This document shows positions 27,477 through 37,320 of a stretch of DNA of 43,953 bases, one piece after another. The DNA is taken from the NCBI GenBank assembly GCA_002716745.1, contig PBBW01000005.1, forward strand, positions 46,890 through 90,842, in the 5' to 3' direction. Position 1 is the stretch's first letter. Each line of letters begins with the position of its first letter. The position numbers were made by a program, and so were the translations under genes. The notes under the pieces are model-generated. The model was not told where the DNA came from. It searched no databases and saw only the letters and a program-made list of their open reading frames with translations. This stretch comes from Gammaproteobacteria bacterium. Its GTDB lineage: Bacteria > Pseudomonadota > Gammaproteobacteria > Magnimaribacterales > TMED112.

Positions 27477-28838
27477 CTATGTGTATTTTAATTCTAGATT
27501 GGGAAAAATTCTTTTGAGGTTTTTTTCAAATTCAATTTGTATTTTATTCAAGCTTTCCTTCGAGTTACCCTCAAACCTTAATACTAGCTTGGGAGATGTA
27601 TTTGATGCTCTTATCAGACCCCAACAATCCTTATAACTTACCCTCACACCATCAAGAAGATTGATATCAGCATTAGGAAAATCCATTTGCTCCGTAAACT
27701 GCTCAACAAAGAGAAATTTTTCTTCATCAAGAACATTTAAATTTAGTTCCTCAGTTGAAAAACTTTTTGGAAATTCAGCAATAATCTCATTTAGATCTTT
27801 ATTATTTTGCGAGACAATACTAGAAATGACAGCTGCAGTATAAATAGCATCATCAAACCCATACCATTTATAATTTATAAAAATATGTCCAGACATTTCT
27901 CCCCCTAAAATGGCAGATGTTTCTTTGATAGTATTTTTTATATTGAAATGCCCTGTTTTTTCCATGATAGGTTTACCACCATGGCTCTTAATTAATTTAG
28001 GCAATTCATTTGAGCACTTAACGTCATAAACAACTGGCCCTTTTTTAAATTTTAAAAAATAAGAGCTCAAAAGCATTATGATGTGATCTGAGAGAACCTG
28101 GTTACCTGATCTTGTAATTAAGCCAACTCTATCGCCATCACCATCAAATGCAAAACCAAGATCTGCTTTATTTTCCTCAATTGTACGTTTAAGCTGCACT
28201 AAATTTTTTTCTTTTCCTGGATCGGGATGATGATTGGGAAAATTTCCATCTGGCTCCTCATTAATAGAGATTATATCTATACCTATACCTTCAAAAACTT
28301 TACGAGCTAGAGGTCCTGAAGCTCCATTTCCAGCATCCAAGACAACTTTTAATGGCTTTTTTATAAGAATCTTTTCTTTTATTTCATTCAAATACTGATC
28401 TGTAAAATCATGACTAATAACTTTTCCATCTTTCTTTTTATTTTCTTTGAAGTTAACTACTTTATCTTTTATTTCTAGGCCTGAAACAGGATTACCTTTA
28501 ATTACAATCTTCATCCCATTATCTTCTTTGGGATTATGACTTCCTGTAATCATTACACCATGTTCACTCCCAGTAGCCTTAGTCGCATAGTACACCATAG
28601 GCGTTGGAACTAAGCCTAAGTCATGAACATCAACACCAATAGAAGTGATACCAACTATAAGATTTTTTTTAATTCTATCTTTTGAGAGCCTGCTATCATG
28701 ACCAACATAAATAGATTGATCGCCCGCTTTAACAACATAATTACCCAGAACAGAACCTATTTTTTGAACGACATTATCCGTTAAATCTTCATAAGCATTT
28801 CCTCTAATGTCGTATGCTCTAAAAATATTTTCGTTCAT
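27477..28838 (-). CDS. algC: Phosphomannomutase/phosphoglucomutase
   Basis: FRAYDIRG, ITGSHNPKEDNGMK, FAFDGDGDRVG, GGEMSGHIF, RASNTSPKLVLRFEG. Confidence 0.93.
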   Translation of the reverse strand: MNENIFRAYDIRGNAYEDLTDNVVQKIGSVLGNYVVKAGDQSIYVGHDSRLSKDRIKKNLIVGITSIGVDVHDLGLVPTPMVYYATKATGSEHGVMITGSHNPKEDNGMKIVIKGNPVSGLEIKDKVVNFKENKKKDGKVISHDFTDQYLNEIKEKILIKKPLKVVLDAGNGASGPLARKVFEGIGIDIISINEEPDGNFPNHHPDPGKEKNLVQLKRTIEENKADLGFAFDGDGDRVGLITRSGNQVLSDHIIMLLSSYFLKFKKGPVVYDVKCSNELPKLIKSHGGKPIMEKTGHFNIKNTIKETSAILGGEMSGHIFINYKWYGFDDAIYTAAVISSIVSQNNKDLNEIIAEFPKSFSTEELNLNVLDEEKFLFVEQFTEQMDFPNADINLLDGVRVSYKDCWGLIRASNTSPKLVLRFEGNSKESLNKIQIEFEKNLKRIFPNLELKYT

Positions 28839-28878
28839 TTGGTTTCCAAAATCGGTTACAAGTAATTATACTACCTCT

Positions 28879-29787
28879 ATGTCAGATACGTATTGGGTTG
28901 ACGGCAAATATCTTAAAAAGGAAGATGTTTCTATAAGCCCACTAACACACACTTTTCACTATGGCCTTGGAGTTTTTGAGGGAGTCAGATCTTATGGAGC
29001 TGAAGATGGAAGTGTAAATATCTTCAGACTAGATGAGCACACAAATAGACTTCTTGAATCTGCAAAAATAACTGGCATCGATATTAACTTTTCATATGAT
29101 GAAATTTTTGATGCTCAGATACAGGTTGTAAAAAAATCGAATCTACAAAATGCTTACATAAGACCCTTGCTTTATCTTGGTAGTGAGCGCTTAGGCTTAG
29201 ATATTGATGGAATAGATTCTCATGCAATGGTAACTTGTTGGGAGTGGCCAGCCTATTTTGGTGAAGATGCACTGGAAAAGGGAATCGATGTAATGGTATC
29301 TTCATTTACAAGACAATTTCCAAATAGTTTAATGACAAAATCTAAGATTAGTGGTGGATACGTTAATGGAATAATGGCTCATGACCAAGCAAAGAAAAAT
29401 GGATATCAAGAGGCGGTACTTCTCGATACTAATGGATTTGTTGCAGAGGGAAGCGGACAAAATATTTTTGTAGTAAAAGATGGATCTTTAATTACACCCT
29501 CATTAAATTGTTGCCTAAATGGGATTACAAGGAGGTCGGTTTTAAAGTTTGCGGAAGATGAAAATATTGATGTAATTGAGCGAAATATTACCCGAGATGA
29601 ATTATATACTGCAGATGAATTATTTTTTTGCGGAACAGCAGTTGAGATAACCCCAATCAGATCAGTTGATAAAAAACTTATTTGTAATGGAAATAGGGGT
29701 GAAATAACAAATTTAATACAATCATTGTACCTTGATACTGTTCAAGGCAAATCTAAAAAATATCAAGATTGGCTCACTAGAGTTTAA
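28879..29787 (+). CDS. ilvE: Branched-chain amino acid aminotransferase
   Basis: ATG at 28879 within ORF 28807..29787; THTFHYGLGVFEGVRSY, NGFVAEGSGQNIFVVKDG, FFCGTAVEITPI. Confidence 0.93.
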   Translation: MSDTYWVDGKYLKKEDVSISPLTHTFHYGLGVFEGVRSYGAEDGSVNIFRLDEHTNRLLESAKITGIDINFSYDEIFDAQIQVVKKSNLQNAYIRPLLYLGSERLGLDIDGIDSHAMVTCWEWPAYFGEDALEKGIDVMVSSFTRQFPNSLMTKSKISGGYVNGIMAHDQAKKNGYQEAVLLDTNGFVAEGSGQNIFVVKDGSLITPSLNCCLNGITRRSVLKFAEDENIDVIERNITRDELYTADELFFCGTAVEITPIRSVDKKLICNGNRGEITNLIQSLYLDTVQGKSKKYQDWLTRV

Positions 29788-31019
29788 TGAAAAAACTCAA
29801 AATTGCTTTCTTAAGCTATAGGAGTGATCCATTTTCTGGAGGCCAAGGGATCTATTTAAAAAATGTCTGTGAGTCTTTAGCTGATTACGGACACGAAATT
29901 ACAATCTATTCAGGAAGCCCTTTACCAATTGTCTCCAGTAAAATTTCAATTGTTGAGGTTGAAACTCCAAAATATTTTGAGACGTTTAGTTTTTCTAAAA
30001 GAATTAAAATTTTTAAAAATCAACCAAAAAGTCCTTTGGAATTCCAAGATTTTTTTGAAACAATTACTGGAACCTTTTCCGAACCAATGTTTTTTGGACA
30101 ACGATTACAAAGGAATAATCACTTTAAGGCAAATGAAAAGAAATATGACGTTTTTCATGATAATCAATCTCTTGGCATATATCCGGGCACTATTAAAAGC
30201 AGATTAGTTACTACCCTTCATCATCCAATCCAAATAGATAGAAGTATTGATCTAATGAATGAGAAGTCGGTACTTAAGAGAATATCGATCAATCGCTGGT
30301 ATTCATTTCTTAATTATCAAGAAGCAAATGTGTTCTCATCACGTCTTGTTATAACCCCATCTAATAATTCGAAGAATGATATAACTAAGTTTTTTAAATA
30401 TCCTTCAAATCAAATTGAGGTTTTATGGAATGGGATTAATCTTGACGATTTTCAATTTAGAAAGAAAAAAGATTTTGGTAAGAAACTTGTGACAATAATA
30501 AGTTCAGATGTTCCTATGAAAAATTTAAAAAATATTTTAATTGGCTTTTCAATTGCACTTAAAAATGATGAAGGCCTTACTCTGACAATAGTTGGTGATG
30601 TTAGAGAGGAAAATTTGAAATTAATAAAAAGTCTTGGCTTAGATGATTTTGTAATTATCCATCAAAAACTAACTAAGAAAAAATTAATTGAGATCTTATC
30701 GGCATGCGATATTGGCATAAGTGGTTCTTTATATGAAGGGTTTGGTTTTCCACTCATTGAAATGATTGCTATTGGTTTACCAATACTGGCTTCAAATAAG
30801 GGGTCTCTTCCAGAAATTATGGGAGATGCAGGAATCACTTTTAACCCATATGATCCAAATGAATTATCAGATTCTATTCAGAAATTAGTTAATAATGATG
30901 AAATGCAAAATAAAATTTCAAGTAATTGCCAAATTCGAAGGGATGATTTTTTTGGTTGGGACGAGTATGCTAAAAAGCTTGAATTCTTCTACCAAAAAAT
31001 AATTGATGGACACATTTAA
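29787..31019 (+). CDS. Glycosyltransferase family 4
   Basis: SDPFSGGQGIYLKNVCESL N-terminus; CDIGISGSLYEGFGFPLIEMIAIGLPILASNKGSLPEIMGDAGITF donor-site motif; TAATG overlap with ilvE. Confidence 0.92.
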   Translation: MKKLKIAFLSYRSDPFSGGQGIYLKNVCESLADYGHEITIYSGSPLPIVSSKISIVEVETPKYFETFSFSKRIKIFKNQPKSPLEFQDFFETITGTFSEPMFFGQRLQRNNHFKANEKKYDVFHDNQSLGIYPGTIKSRLVTTLHHPIQIDRSIDLMNEKSVLKRISINRWYSFLNYQEANVFSSRLVITPSNNSKNDITKFFKYPSNQIEVLWNGINLDDFQFRKKKDFGKKLVTIISSDVPMKNLKNILIGFSIALKNDEGLTLTIVGDVREENLKLIKSLGLDDFVIIHQKLTKKKLIEILSACDIGISGSLYEGFGFPLIEMIAIGLPILASNKGSLPEIMGDAGITFNPYDPNELSDSIQKLVNNDEMQNKISSNCQIRRDDFFGWDEYAKKLEFFYQKIIDGHI

Positions 31020-31701
31020 TTTTAATTCTATAAACCTTAAAAAAATTAAATCATTTGCTGATATAGGTTGTGGAAACGGAAGACACTTAAAATCACTTGG
31101 TTTTAAGCTTCAAATGTGCCGTATGACTGGAGTCGATCATTCTTCAAGTGAAATCATGCAGTTGAGATCAGAATTTCAGAATTATATTTGTAAAAATCAA
31201 AATTCATATGAGTTTATTGACGAAGATATAAGAAAACTTTCAATAGATAGCTCATCACAAGATTTGGTAATTTGTTCGGAAGTTTTAGAACATGTTCCAA
31301 ATTTTGAAATGGTTCTTAAAGAGTGTGTACGAATCTTGAAACCAAACGGAGTTTTACTAATAAGTGTGCCCAGCTATCTCCCTGAAAAGTTTTGTTGGCT
31401 TTTCTCAAAAGAATATCAACAAACACCTGGAGGACACATAAGGATTTTTAAGAAAAATTTCCTCAGGGAGGTCTTTAAAAGACAAGGCTTAAAAATATTT
31501 AAGGCACATAGGCAGCATGCTTTTCATTCTTTTTATTGGATAATGAGATCTAAAAATAAAATGAAAGATTCTAAATTTTTGCAATCATTTCATGAGCTCC
31601 TCGTTAAACAGATGTTCGGTAAAGCTAAGATTAGTGAAAGGTTTGAAAAGGTGATTAATCCATTATTTGGAAAGAGTGAGTGCTTCTATTTACATAAATG
31701 A
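31006..31701 (+). CDS. Class I SAM-dependent methyltransferase
   Basis: FADIGCGNGRHLKSLG, DLVICSEVLEHVPNFEMVLKECVRILKPNGVLLISVPS; ATG 31006 (ORF TTG 31003). Confidence 0.9.
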   Translation: MDTFNFNSINLKKIKSFADIGCGNGRHLKSLGFKLQMCRMTGVDHSSSEIMQLRSEFQNYICKNQNSYEFIDEDIRKLSIDSSSQDLVICSEVLEHVPNFEMVLKECVRILKPNGVLLISVPSYLPEKFCWLFSKEYQQTPGGHIRIFKKNFLREVFKRQGLKIFKAHRQHAFHSFYWIMRSKNKMKDSKFLQSFHELLVKQMFGKAKISERFEKVINPLFGKSECFYLHK

Positions 31702-32672
31702 ACAAAAGAGAATTTATAGAGAATATATCTTGGATAAAAAGAAATCAGAATGCTGATGGTTCCATACAGTGGGATGAGAAGGGTAAGTGTGATCCCTGGG
31801 ATCACATTGAATGTCTGATTGCTTTGGCAATTTATAATGAAAATGAATCTTTTTTGGCAGGCATTGAATGGGTCAGAAATAATCTAAATGAAGAATTCAT
31901 GGTTGCACCAGTTTTTCATAGACAAAAAGCTAGTGAAGATCATTTTGAGTACCATCATGCTCCTTATTTTGCAGTAGCATTGCTTCAGTATTACTACAGC
32001 TCCAATAACAAGAAAGTTTTACATGATAACTTAGAGATACTTAGAGGAATAGTATTAAAAACTCTTGCTGCACGTGATGAATATGGATATTTTTACTGGG
32101 CAAAGGATGAGAATGGCTTTAATGATAATTCCTTAATTACAGCAACTAGTTCAATTTTTTTGTCACTGAAGTGTGTCTCTGCTATCTATAAAATTTTGGG
32201 GATAAGGTCATTAAAACTGGAAAATGAGATTGCTTCTATAAAACAAACTTTTGATTTGAAATCAAAAAGATTTAATAGGGACAATATTGATAGATCTAGG
32301 TTTTCAATGGATTGTTATTACCCTTATTTAAGTGGTTTAATCATGGATGCAGGTTTAAATAGAAATCTAGAGAAATTCTATGTGAAAGATCTTGGAATAA
32401 AATGTGTCATCGAAGAGCCTTGGGTGACAATTGCTGAGAGCTCAGAAGCTATAATCGCATTATTACGTTCTGGAGATAAAGCTTTTGCTCATAAGATTTT
32501 CGAGAATATTTTGAAATTAAGAGGAACTGATGGGCTATTTCCAACTGGTTATCAATACGAACAGAAAATTTTTTGGCCAGATGAAAAATCTACCTGGACA
32601 AATGCTGCTGTTGTAATAGCCGCAGATGCTCTTTTTGATCTAACAAGCAAAAATAAAGCTATTCTTGTTTAA
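31698..32672 (+). CDS. Prenyltransferase/squalene-oxidase-repeat-like (alpha/alpha toroid) protein of unknown function
   Basis: QNADGSIQWDEKGKCDPWDHIECLIAL, GTDGLFPTGY, WTNAAVVIAADALFDL; ATGA overlap with upstream methyltransferase. Confidence 0.65.
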   Translation: MNKREFIENISWIKRNQNADGSIQWDEKGKCDPWDHIECLIALAIYNENESFLAGIEWVRNNLNEEFMVAPVFHRQKASEDHFEYHHAPYFAVALLQYYYSSNNKKVLHDNLEILRGIVLKTLAARDEYGYFYWAKDENGFNDNSLITATSSIFLSLKCVSAIYKILGIRSLKLENEIASIKQTFDLKSKRFNRDNIDRSRFSMDCYYPYLSGLIMDAGLNRNLEKFYVKDLGIKCVIEEPWVTIAESSEAIIALLRSGDKAFAHKIFENILKLRGTDGLFPTGYQYEQKIFWPDEKSTWTNAAVVIAADALFDLTSKNKAILV

Positions 32673-33267
32673 TTAGTGCGACAAGGCTTTTCTCTCTCTT
32701 TACTAACTTAAAACCTTTCTTTAGCGCTTTCTCCATTATGGCCTTCGGTGCTTGCCCCCCTTCTTCAATAGAATCGTATATATCATGAATGGCCATTATT
32801 CCGCCTTTTTTAATTTTTTTATTCCAGAAATTAAAATCATCTTCTGCAGATTCAAATGTATGACTTCCATCAATGAATAATAATGAAATATCATCTTTAA
32901 GAATCTTTGAGGCTGTTTTAGAACTCGTCACCATAGGTATGACAAAATCATCAAGATCGTTATCAGTCAGATTTTTAATGAATGAAGGGAAAGTGTTGAT
33001 TCGTCCTAAAACATGATCATATTCTTCTGAATCATGGTAAAGCTCTCCAAGCTGATGTTCTTCAGAGCCCTTATGATGATCAATTGAAATAAAGGTAGCA
33101 GATACTTCTTTTGCAGCTGCAGCCAAATAGCAAGTTGATTTTCCACAATACGATCCGATCTCCACTGTGACTCCATCTTTTGAATATTCTTTTACAAGTT
33201 GAAATAAAAAATTCCCCTCCTCAATGTCAAGAAAACCTTTTACGTGCTGATAATTTTTTCTACTCAT
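32659..33267 (-). CDS. CmcI-like / class I SAM-dependent methyltransferase
   Basis: VEIGSYCGKSTCYLAAAAKE, ISLLFIDGSHTFESAEDDFNFWNKKIKKGGIMAIHDIYD; internal ATG 33267 preferred (minimal overlap with upstream gene). Confidence 0.82.
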   Translation of the reverse strand: MSRKNYQHVKGFLDIEEGNFLFQLVKEYSKDGVTVEIGSYCGKSTCYLAAAAKEVSATFISIDHHKGSEEHQLGELYHDSEEYDHVLGRINTFPSFIKNLTDNDLDDFVIPMVTSSKTASKILKDDISLLFIDGSHTFESAEDDFNFWNKKIKKGGIMAIHDIYDSIEEGGQAPKAIMEKALKKGFKLVKREKSLVALIKQE

Positions 33268-34123
33268 AAATTTCAGGGTACTGTGATTTGAATCTTCGAT
33301 GATGCCACAAATATTGCTCAGGTGCCTTTGAAATACTGTTTTCAATTTCAATGTTAAGATTTTCTGCAAATTTTTTCTCTGAATCTGATTCATTATTAAA
33401 ATCCTTTATTACAGCTCTGAAACCACCACTAACTCTGAAGAAGTCAAAATAAACAACATTACATCCAGATATTTTCTTTAATTTTGCTGGGACCGTAGTT
33501 GTTAAACACCTCTTCCCATAAAAGCTTGAAATAATGGAATGTTTATTTCTATAGTCTTGGTCTGGTCCATACATCACAATCTTCCCATCCTTCAATATTT
33601 TTAGACATTGTTTTATATCAGAGTTAGAAATGATCCCTTTCAGAGACTTTGTTCTACCTTTCATTTGAATCATTTGAATTAGGGCATTATTATTCGGTCT
33701 TTCTAAGCCGTACATACCAAATTTAGTTGCTAAGATTCTAGCAGAGAGCTCAAGATAAAGTGTATGTCTAAATAAGACTAAAGCTCCCTTATTTGAACTC
33801 TGAAATTTATCCAAAATCTCTAACCCGATAAATTCAATATTTAGTTTGCTTATCTGCTCATTGCTGGCATTCCAAGCAAAATTATTTTCATATAGAGCTC
33901 TATATGTTTCATTCCATATGTTTGTCTTCAACAATGACTTTTCAGAATCAGTTAGATTAATAAAACAGTGATCAATATTGGCATTTATAATTCGCCTCCT
34001 TCTTTTAAGAAACATGCTCAAAAATCTCCACATATGAGAGTCATTGCCTTTAAACCAGCGCCTTGGCAAAATACAAATAAATTTTGTGAAAATAAGTATT
34101 AATGGGAGAATAATATTATTCAT
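33260..34123 (-). CDS. Lipid A biosynthesis (Kdo)2-lipid IVA-type acyltransferase (LpxL/HtrB-like)
   Basis: RRRIINANIDHCFINLTDSEK, LFRHTLYLELSARIL, GPDQDYRNKHSIISSFYGKRCLTTTVPAKL. Confidence 0.82.
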   Translation of the reverse strand: MNNIILPLILIFTKFICILPRRWFKGNDSHMWRFLSMFLKRRRRIINANIDHCFINLTDSEKSLLKTNIWNETYRALYENNFAWNASNEQISKLNIEFIGLEILDKFQSSNKGALVLFRHTLYLELSARILATKFGMYGLERPNNNALIQMIQMKGRTKSLKGIISNSDIKQCLKILKDGKIVMYGPDQDYRNKHSIISSFYGKRCLTTTVPAKLKKISGCNVVYFDFFRVSGGFRAVIKDFNNESDSEKKFAENLNIEIENSISKAPEQYLWHHRRFKSQYPEIYE

Positions 34124-34125
34124 AA

Positions 34126-35352
34126 ATGTTTATTGTATATAACTTAATTTATATTTTTGTCCTGCCACTATTAATTCTAAAAGATTTCTTTAGAAAAGAT
34201 CATGGAGGCATTAGATTGATTTCAAAAAGATTTGGTCTTGGGCTATCAGAGCAAAAGCATACACACATTTGGCTTCATGGCGTAAGTTTAGGAGAAATTA
34301 AAACACTAATTCCAGTAGCTAATTCTTTTTTACAAAAAAATGAAAGAATTCTTTTATCTTCTACAACAAATACGGGAATCTCTAAGATAAATAAATTATT
34401 TGGTGAAAACCCAAATGTTGAAATAATACCATTTCCATACGACTTTCAATCAATTCATAACAAAATAATTAAGAGTTTTCGTGTTAAAAAGATAATTCTT
34501 TTTGAAAGTGAGTTTTGGCCAAACCTATTATCTCAAAAGAATGATGAAGTAAAAATTGTATCGTTTAATACAATTATTTCTGATAACACTTTTTCGAGAT
34601 ATAAATTTTTTAAATCATTCATAAAAGAGGCACTAAGTACTATAGATATGTTTTTTGTACAGTCACTAGATGCTGCGTCTAAACTTAAAAATTTTGGGTT
34701 ATCCAATGTAAAAGTTTTAGGAAATATTAAGATATACAAAGAAACCTATGAGGCAAATCAAAGTGATTACCAAAGAATAAAAAACAAAATTAGTGATTGC
34801 TCAAAATGTATATTTACTGCAGGTAGCACACATAACAATGAAGAAGAATTTATTATTTCTAGTTTACCGGAAAATAATGAGCTCCTTCTATTTATTGCTC
34901 CTAGGCATCCGGAAAGATTCATCAGTGTAGAGAGACTTTTAGAAAAACAAAAGTTTAAGTGGTCAAAATTCTCAGAAATTGAAAAGGTTACTGATGAAAA
35001 AATAATTCTCTTTGATGAAGTAGGGACATTATTTGAGTTATACATGAATTCAAATTTTGCTGTTGTTGGAGGGAGTATAAAATATAAGAAGGGACATAAC
35101 TTTTTAGAGCCAATATTTGCTGGAACATCAGTAATAACAGGAGCAAATCTTGAAAACTACTTAGAAATAAAATCACTATTTTGTGATACTGGAGTTATTG
35201 AAACATTTACGTCTGAATCTGAGTTGAGAGGGCTAGTAAATTTATATATTGATCAGAAAGTCAGAGAAAGGCGACTAATAGTACAGAAAACAGAAATTGA
35301 TAAATTTGGAGGCAAATATAAACAGATCATCCAGGAATTACATGAAATATAA
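34126..35352 (+). CDS. waaA: 3-deoxy-D-manno-octulosonic acid (Kdo) transferase
   Basis: IWLHGVSLGEIKTLIPVANSFL, LFESEFWPNLL, FTAGSTHNNEEEFI, APRHPERF, GGHN-like VVGGSIKYKKGHNFLEPI. Confidence 0.93.
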   Translation: MFIVYNLIYIFVLPLLILKDFFRKDHGGIRLISKRFGLGLSEQKHTHIWLHGVSLGEIKTLIPVANSFLQKNERILLSSTTNTGISKINKLFGENPNVEIIPFPYDFQSIHNKIIKSFRVKKIILFESEFWPNLLSQKNDEVKIVSFNTIISDNTFSRYKFFKSFIKEALSTIDMFFVQSLDAASKLKNFGLSNVKVLGNIKIYKETYEANQSDYQRIKNKISDCSKCIFTAGSTHNNEEEFIISSLPENNELLLFIAPRHPERFISVERLLEKQKFKWSKFSEIEKVTDEKIILFDEVGTLFELYMNSNFAVVGGSIKYKKGHNFLEPIFAGTSVITGANLENYLEIKSLFCDTGVIETFTSESELRGLVNLYIDQKVRERRLIVQKTEIDKFGGKYKQIIQELHEI

Positions 35353-36292
35353 ATATAATATTCCTGCAGTTTTTATCCTTGGACCAACAGCTTGCGGTAA
35401 AACAGAAATCTCTTTGGAACTAATTGATTCATTCCCATTTGAAATTGTCAGTGTTGATTCGGCAATGGTTTACAAAGATATGAATATCGGCACTTGCAAG
35501 CCTTCTAACGAAATTCTTAAATCTAAAAAGCATCACCTTGTGGATCTGATAACACCAAAACAAAATTTTGATTTAGGGGTATTTCTAAAAAATTTAGATC
35601 ATTCTATTGAAGAGATTTTGTCACATGATTGTGTTCCTCTTTTTGTTGGCGGATCAATGATGTATCATCACATTCTTCTAAATGGATTCCATGATTTTCC
35701 ATCTGAACCCAATATTAAACAAAGAATTCAAAATGATTACGATCAAAATGGCATTACTTCATTGCAAAAAAAGCTTAGTTCTCTTGATTCTGAACTCTTC
35801 ACTCAGATCGATATATCAAATTACAGACGAGTTATAAGAGCTCTAGAGATTATTGAGATAACTGGTGAAAAGCTTTCGGTACTTAAGGAAAAACAAAAGA
35901 CCATGTTCTTCAATCAAAAAAAATGCTTAACACTTTCTTTAAATACCAATAAAGAAACATTGATTGAACATGCAGCAAATCGCTTGGATAAGTTAATAGA
36001 AAAAGGTTTTATAGATGAATTTAAAGAAATAATTTGTAAATATGAACTTGAAGAAGAAGATCAAAGTATGCAATCAATAAATTACAGACAATACTTTAAT
36101 CATGTTCGGGGTAAGAAATCATCTCAAGAATCGTATACAGAAGCAATGATCGCAACTAAATTGCTTATTAAATCACAACAAACATGGTTGAAAAAAATCA
36201 ATGCAGACACATCTATTGACAGTACAAATATAAATTTGAAGAAAGAAATTTCTGATACAATAAGCAATTATCAAAGGAGAATAATGCGATGA
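35342..36292 (+). CDS. miaA: tRNA dimethylallyltransferase
   Basis: ATG at 35342 within ORF 35297..36292; FILGPTACGKTEISLEL, SVDSAMVYKDMNIGT, GGSMMYHHILLNG. Confidence 0.95.
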   Translation: MKYKYNIPAVFILGPTACGKTEISLELIDSFPFEIVSVDSAMVYKDMNIGTCKPSNEILKSKKHHLVDLITPKQNFDLGVFLKNLDHSIEEILSHDCVPLFVGGSMMYHHILLNGFHDFPSEPNIKQRIQNDYDQNGITSLQKKLSSLDSELFTQIDISNYRRVIRALEIIEITGEKLSVLKEKQKTMFFNQKKCLTLSLNTNKETLIEHAANRLDKLIEKGFIDEFKEIICKYELEEEDQSMQSINYRQYFNHVRGKKSSQESYTEAMIATKLLIKSQQTWLKKINADTSIDSTNINLKKEISDTISNYQRRIMR

Positions 36293-37320
36293 GTTGGAAT
36301 CCAAATGAAAAAGATCCTTGGGGAAGAAAAAACAACAACCCACCAGATCTAGATGACGCAATTGAACAATTAAGAAAAATGTTTTTTTCTGGTAATTCTG
36401 GAAAAAGCTCTGGAGGGGGAGGCAGTCCTTTCAAATTCGGATTTAAATTCTTTTCCTATCTCCTTTTAGGAGCAGTTACACTCTATTTATTTCTTGGTGT
36501 AAGAATTGTCAACGAGGCTGATAGAGAGGTTGTATTTACACTAGGTAAATATAATAGAGTTCTTGGTCCAGGGTTGCAGTTTCATTTTCCAGTGGTTGAA
36601 GAAATATATGCGTCAGAAAATATTTCTAAAATAAGAACATTTGTATTGCCCACAAATATGCTTACAAAGGATGAAAATATTGTTGATGTTGAGTTGAATG
36701 TTCAATACACAATTAGTGATTTAATGAATTACTCACTTAATGTTGAAGATCCTGAAATCACAATAAGACAAGCTGCTGAGAGTGCTTTAAGACATGTTGT
36801 AGGAGAAAACTTAATGGATGATCTTCTAACATCTGGCGCTGCAGCAATTAGTTCTGGAATTTTACTCAGGCTTGATGAATATTTGGCAATTTACGACGCT
36901 GGTATATCAGTCCAACAGGTCAACATTGAACAAAGACAACCGCCTGCAGAAGTAATAGATTCATTCAGGGATGTTGTGGCAGCAAGAGAGGATAAAGAAA
37001 CTCTAAGAAACGAGGCACAAAAATATGCACTTTCAATAGTGCCAGTGGCAAGAGGTGATGCACAAAGACAATTACAGGATGCCGAAGGCTACAAGCAAAA
37101 GGTGATAGCAATTGCTGAGGGTGAATCTCAAAGATTTGAAGCGCTTTTGACAGAATATCAAAAGGCTCCTGAAGTCACCAGAGAAAGATTATATCTGGAT
37201 GCTTTGGAAGAGGTCTATTCCTCAAGCACTAAGGTAATGATTGATGTAGAGGGCGGCAATAATCTTTTGTATTTACCAATAGACCAAATAATGAAAAAAG
37301 CGGAGGAAGATGATGAATAA
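36289..37320 (+). CDS. hflK: HflK membrane protease modulator
   Basis: MSWNPNEKDPWGRKNNNPPDLD N-terminus, SPFH domain NEADREVVFTLGKYNRVLGPGLQFHFP. Confidence 0.95.
   Translation: MSWNPNEKDPWGRKNNNPPDLDDAIEQLRKMFFSGNSGKSSGGGGSPFKFGFKFFSYLLLGAVTLYLFLGVRIVNEADREVVFTLGKYNRVLGPGLQFHFPVVEEIYASENISKIRTFVLPTNMLTKDENIVDVELNVQYTISDLMNYSLNVEDPEITIRQAAESALRHVVGENLMDDLLTSGAAAISSGILLRLDEYLAIYDAGISVQQVNIEQRQPPAEVIDSFRDVVAAREDKETLRNEAQKYALSIVPVARGDAQRQLQDAEGYKQKVIAIAEGESQRFEALLTEYQKAPEVTRERLYLDALEEVYSSSTKVMIDVEGGNNLLYLPIDQIMKKAEEDDE

Noticed and set aside
29787-33267. Possible horizontally acquired island or phage-defence locus
   Set aside because: No integrase, transposase, repeats or defence-type domains; base composition looks similar by eye and the genes are coupled to ilvE.
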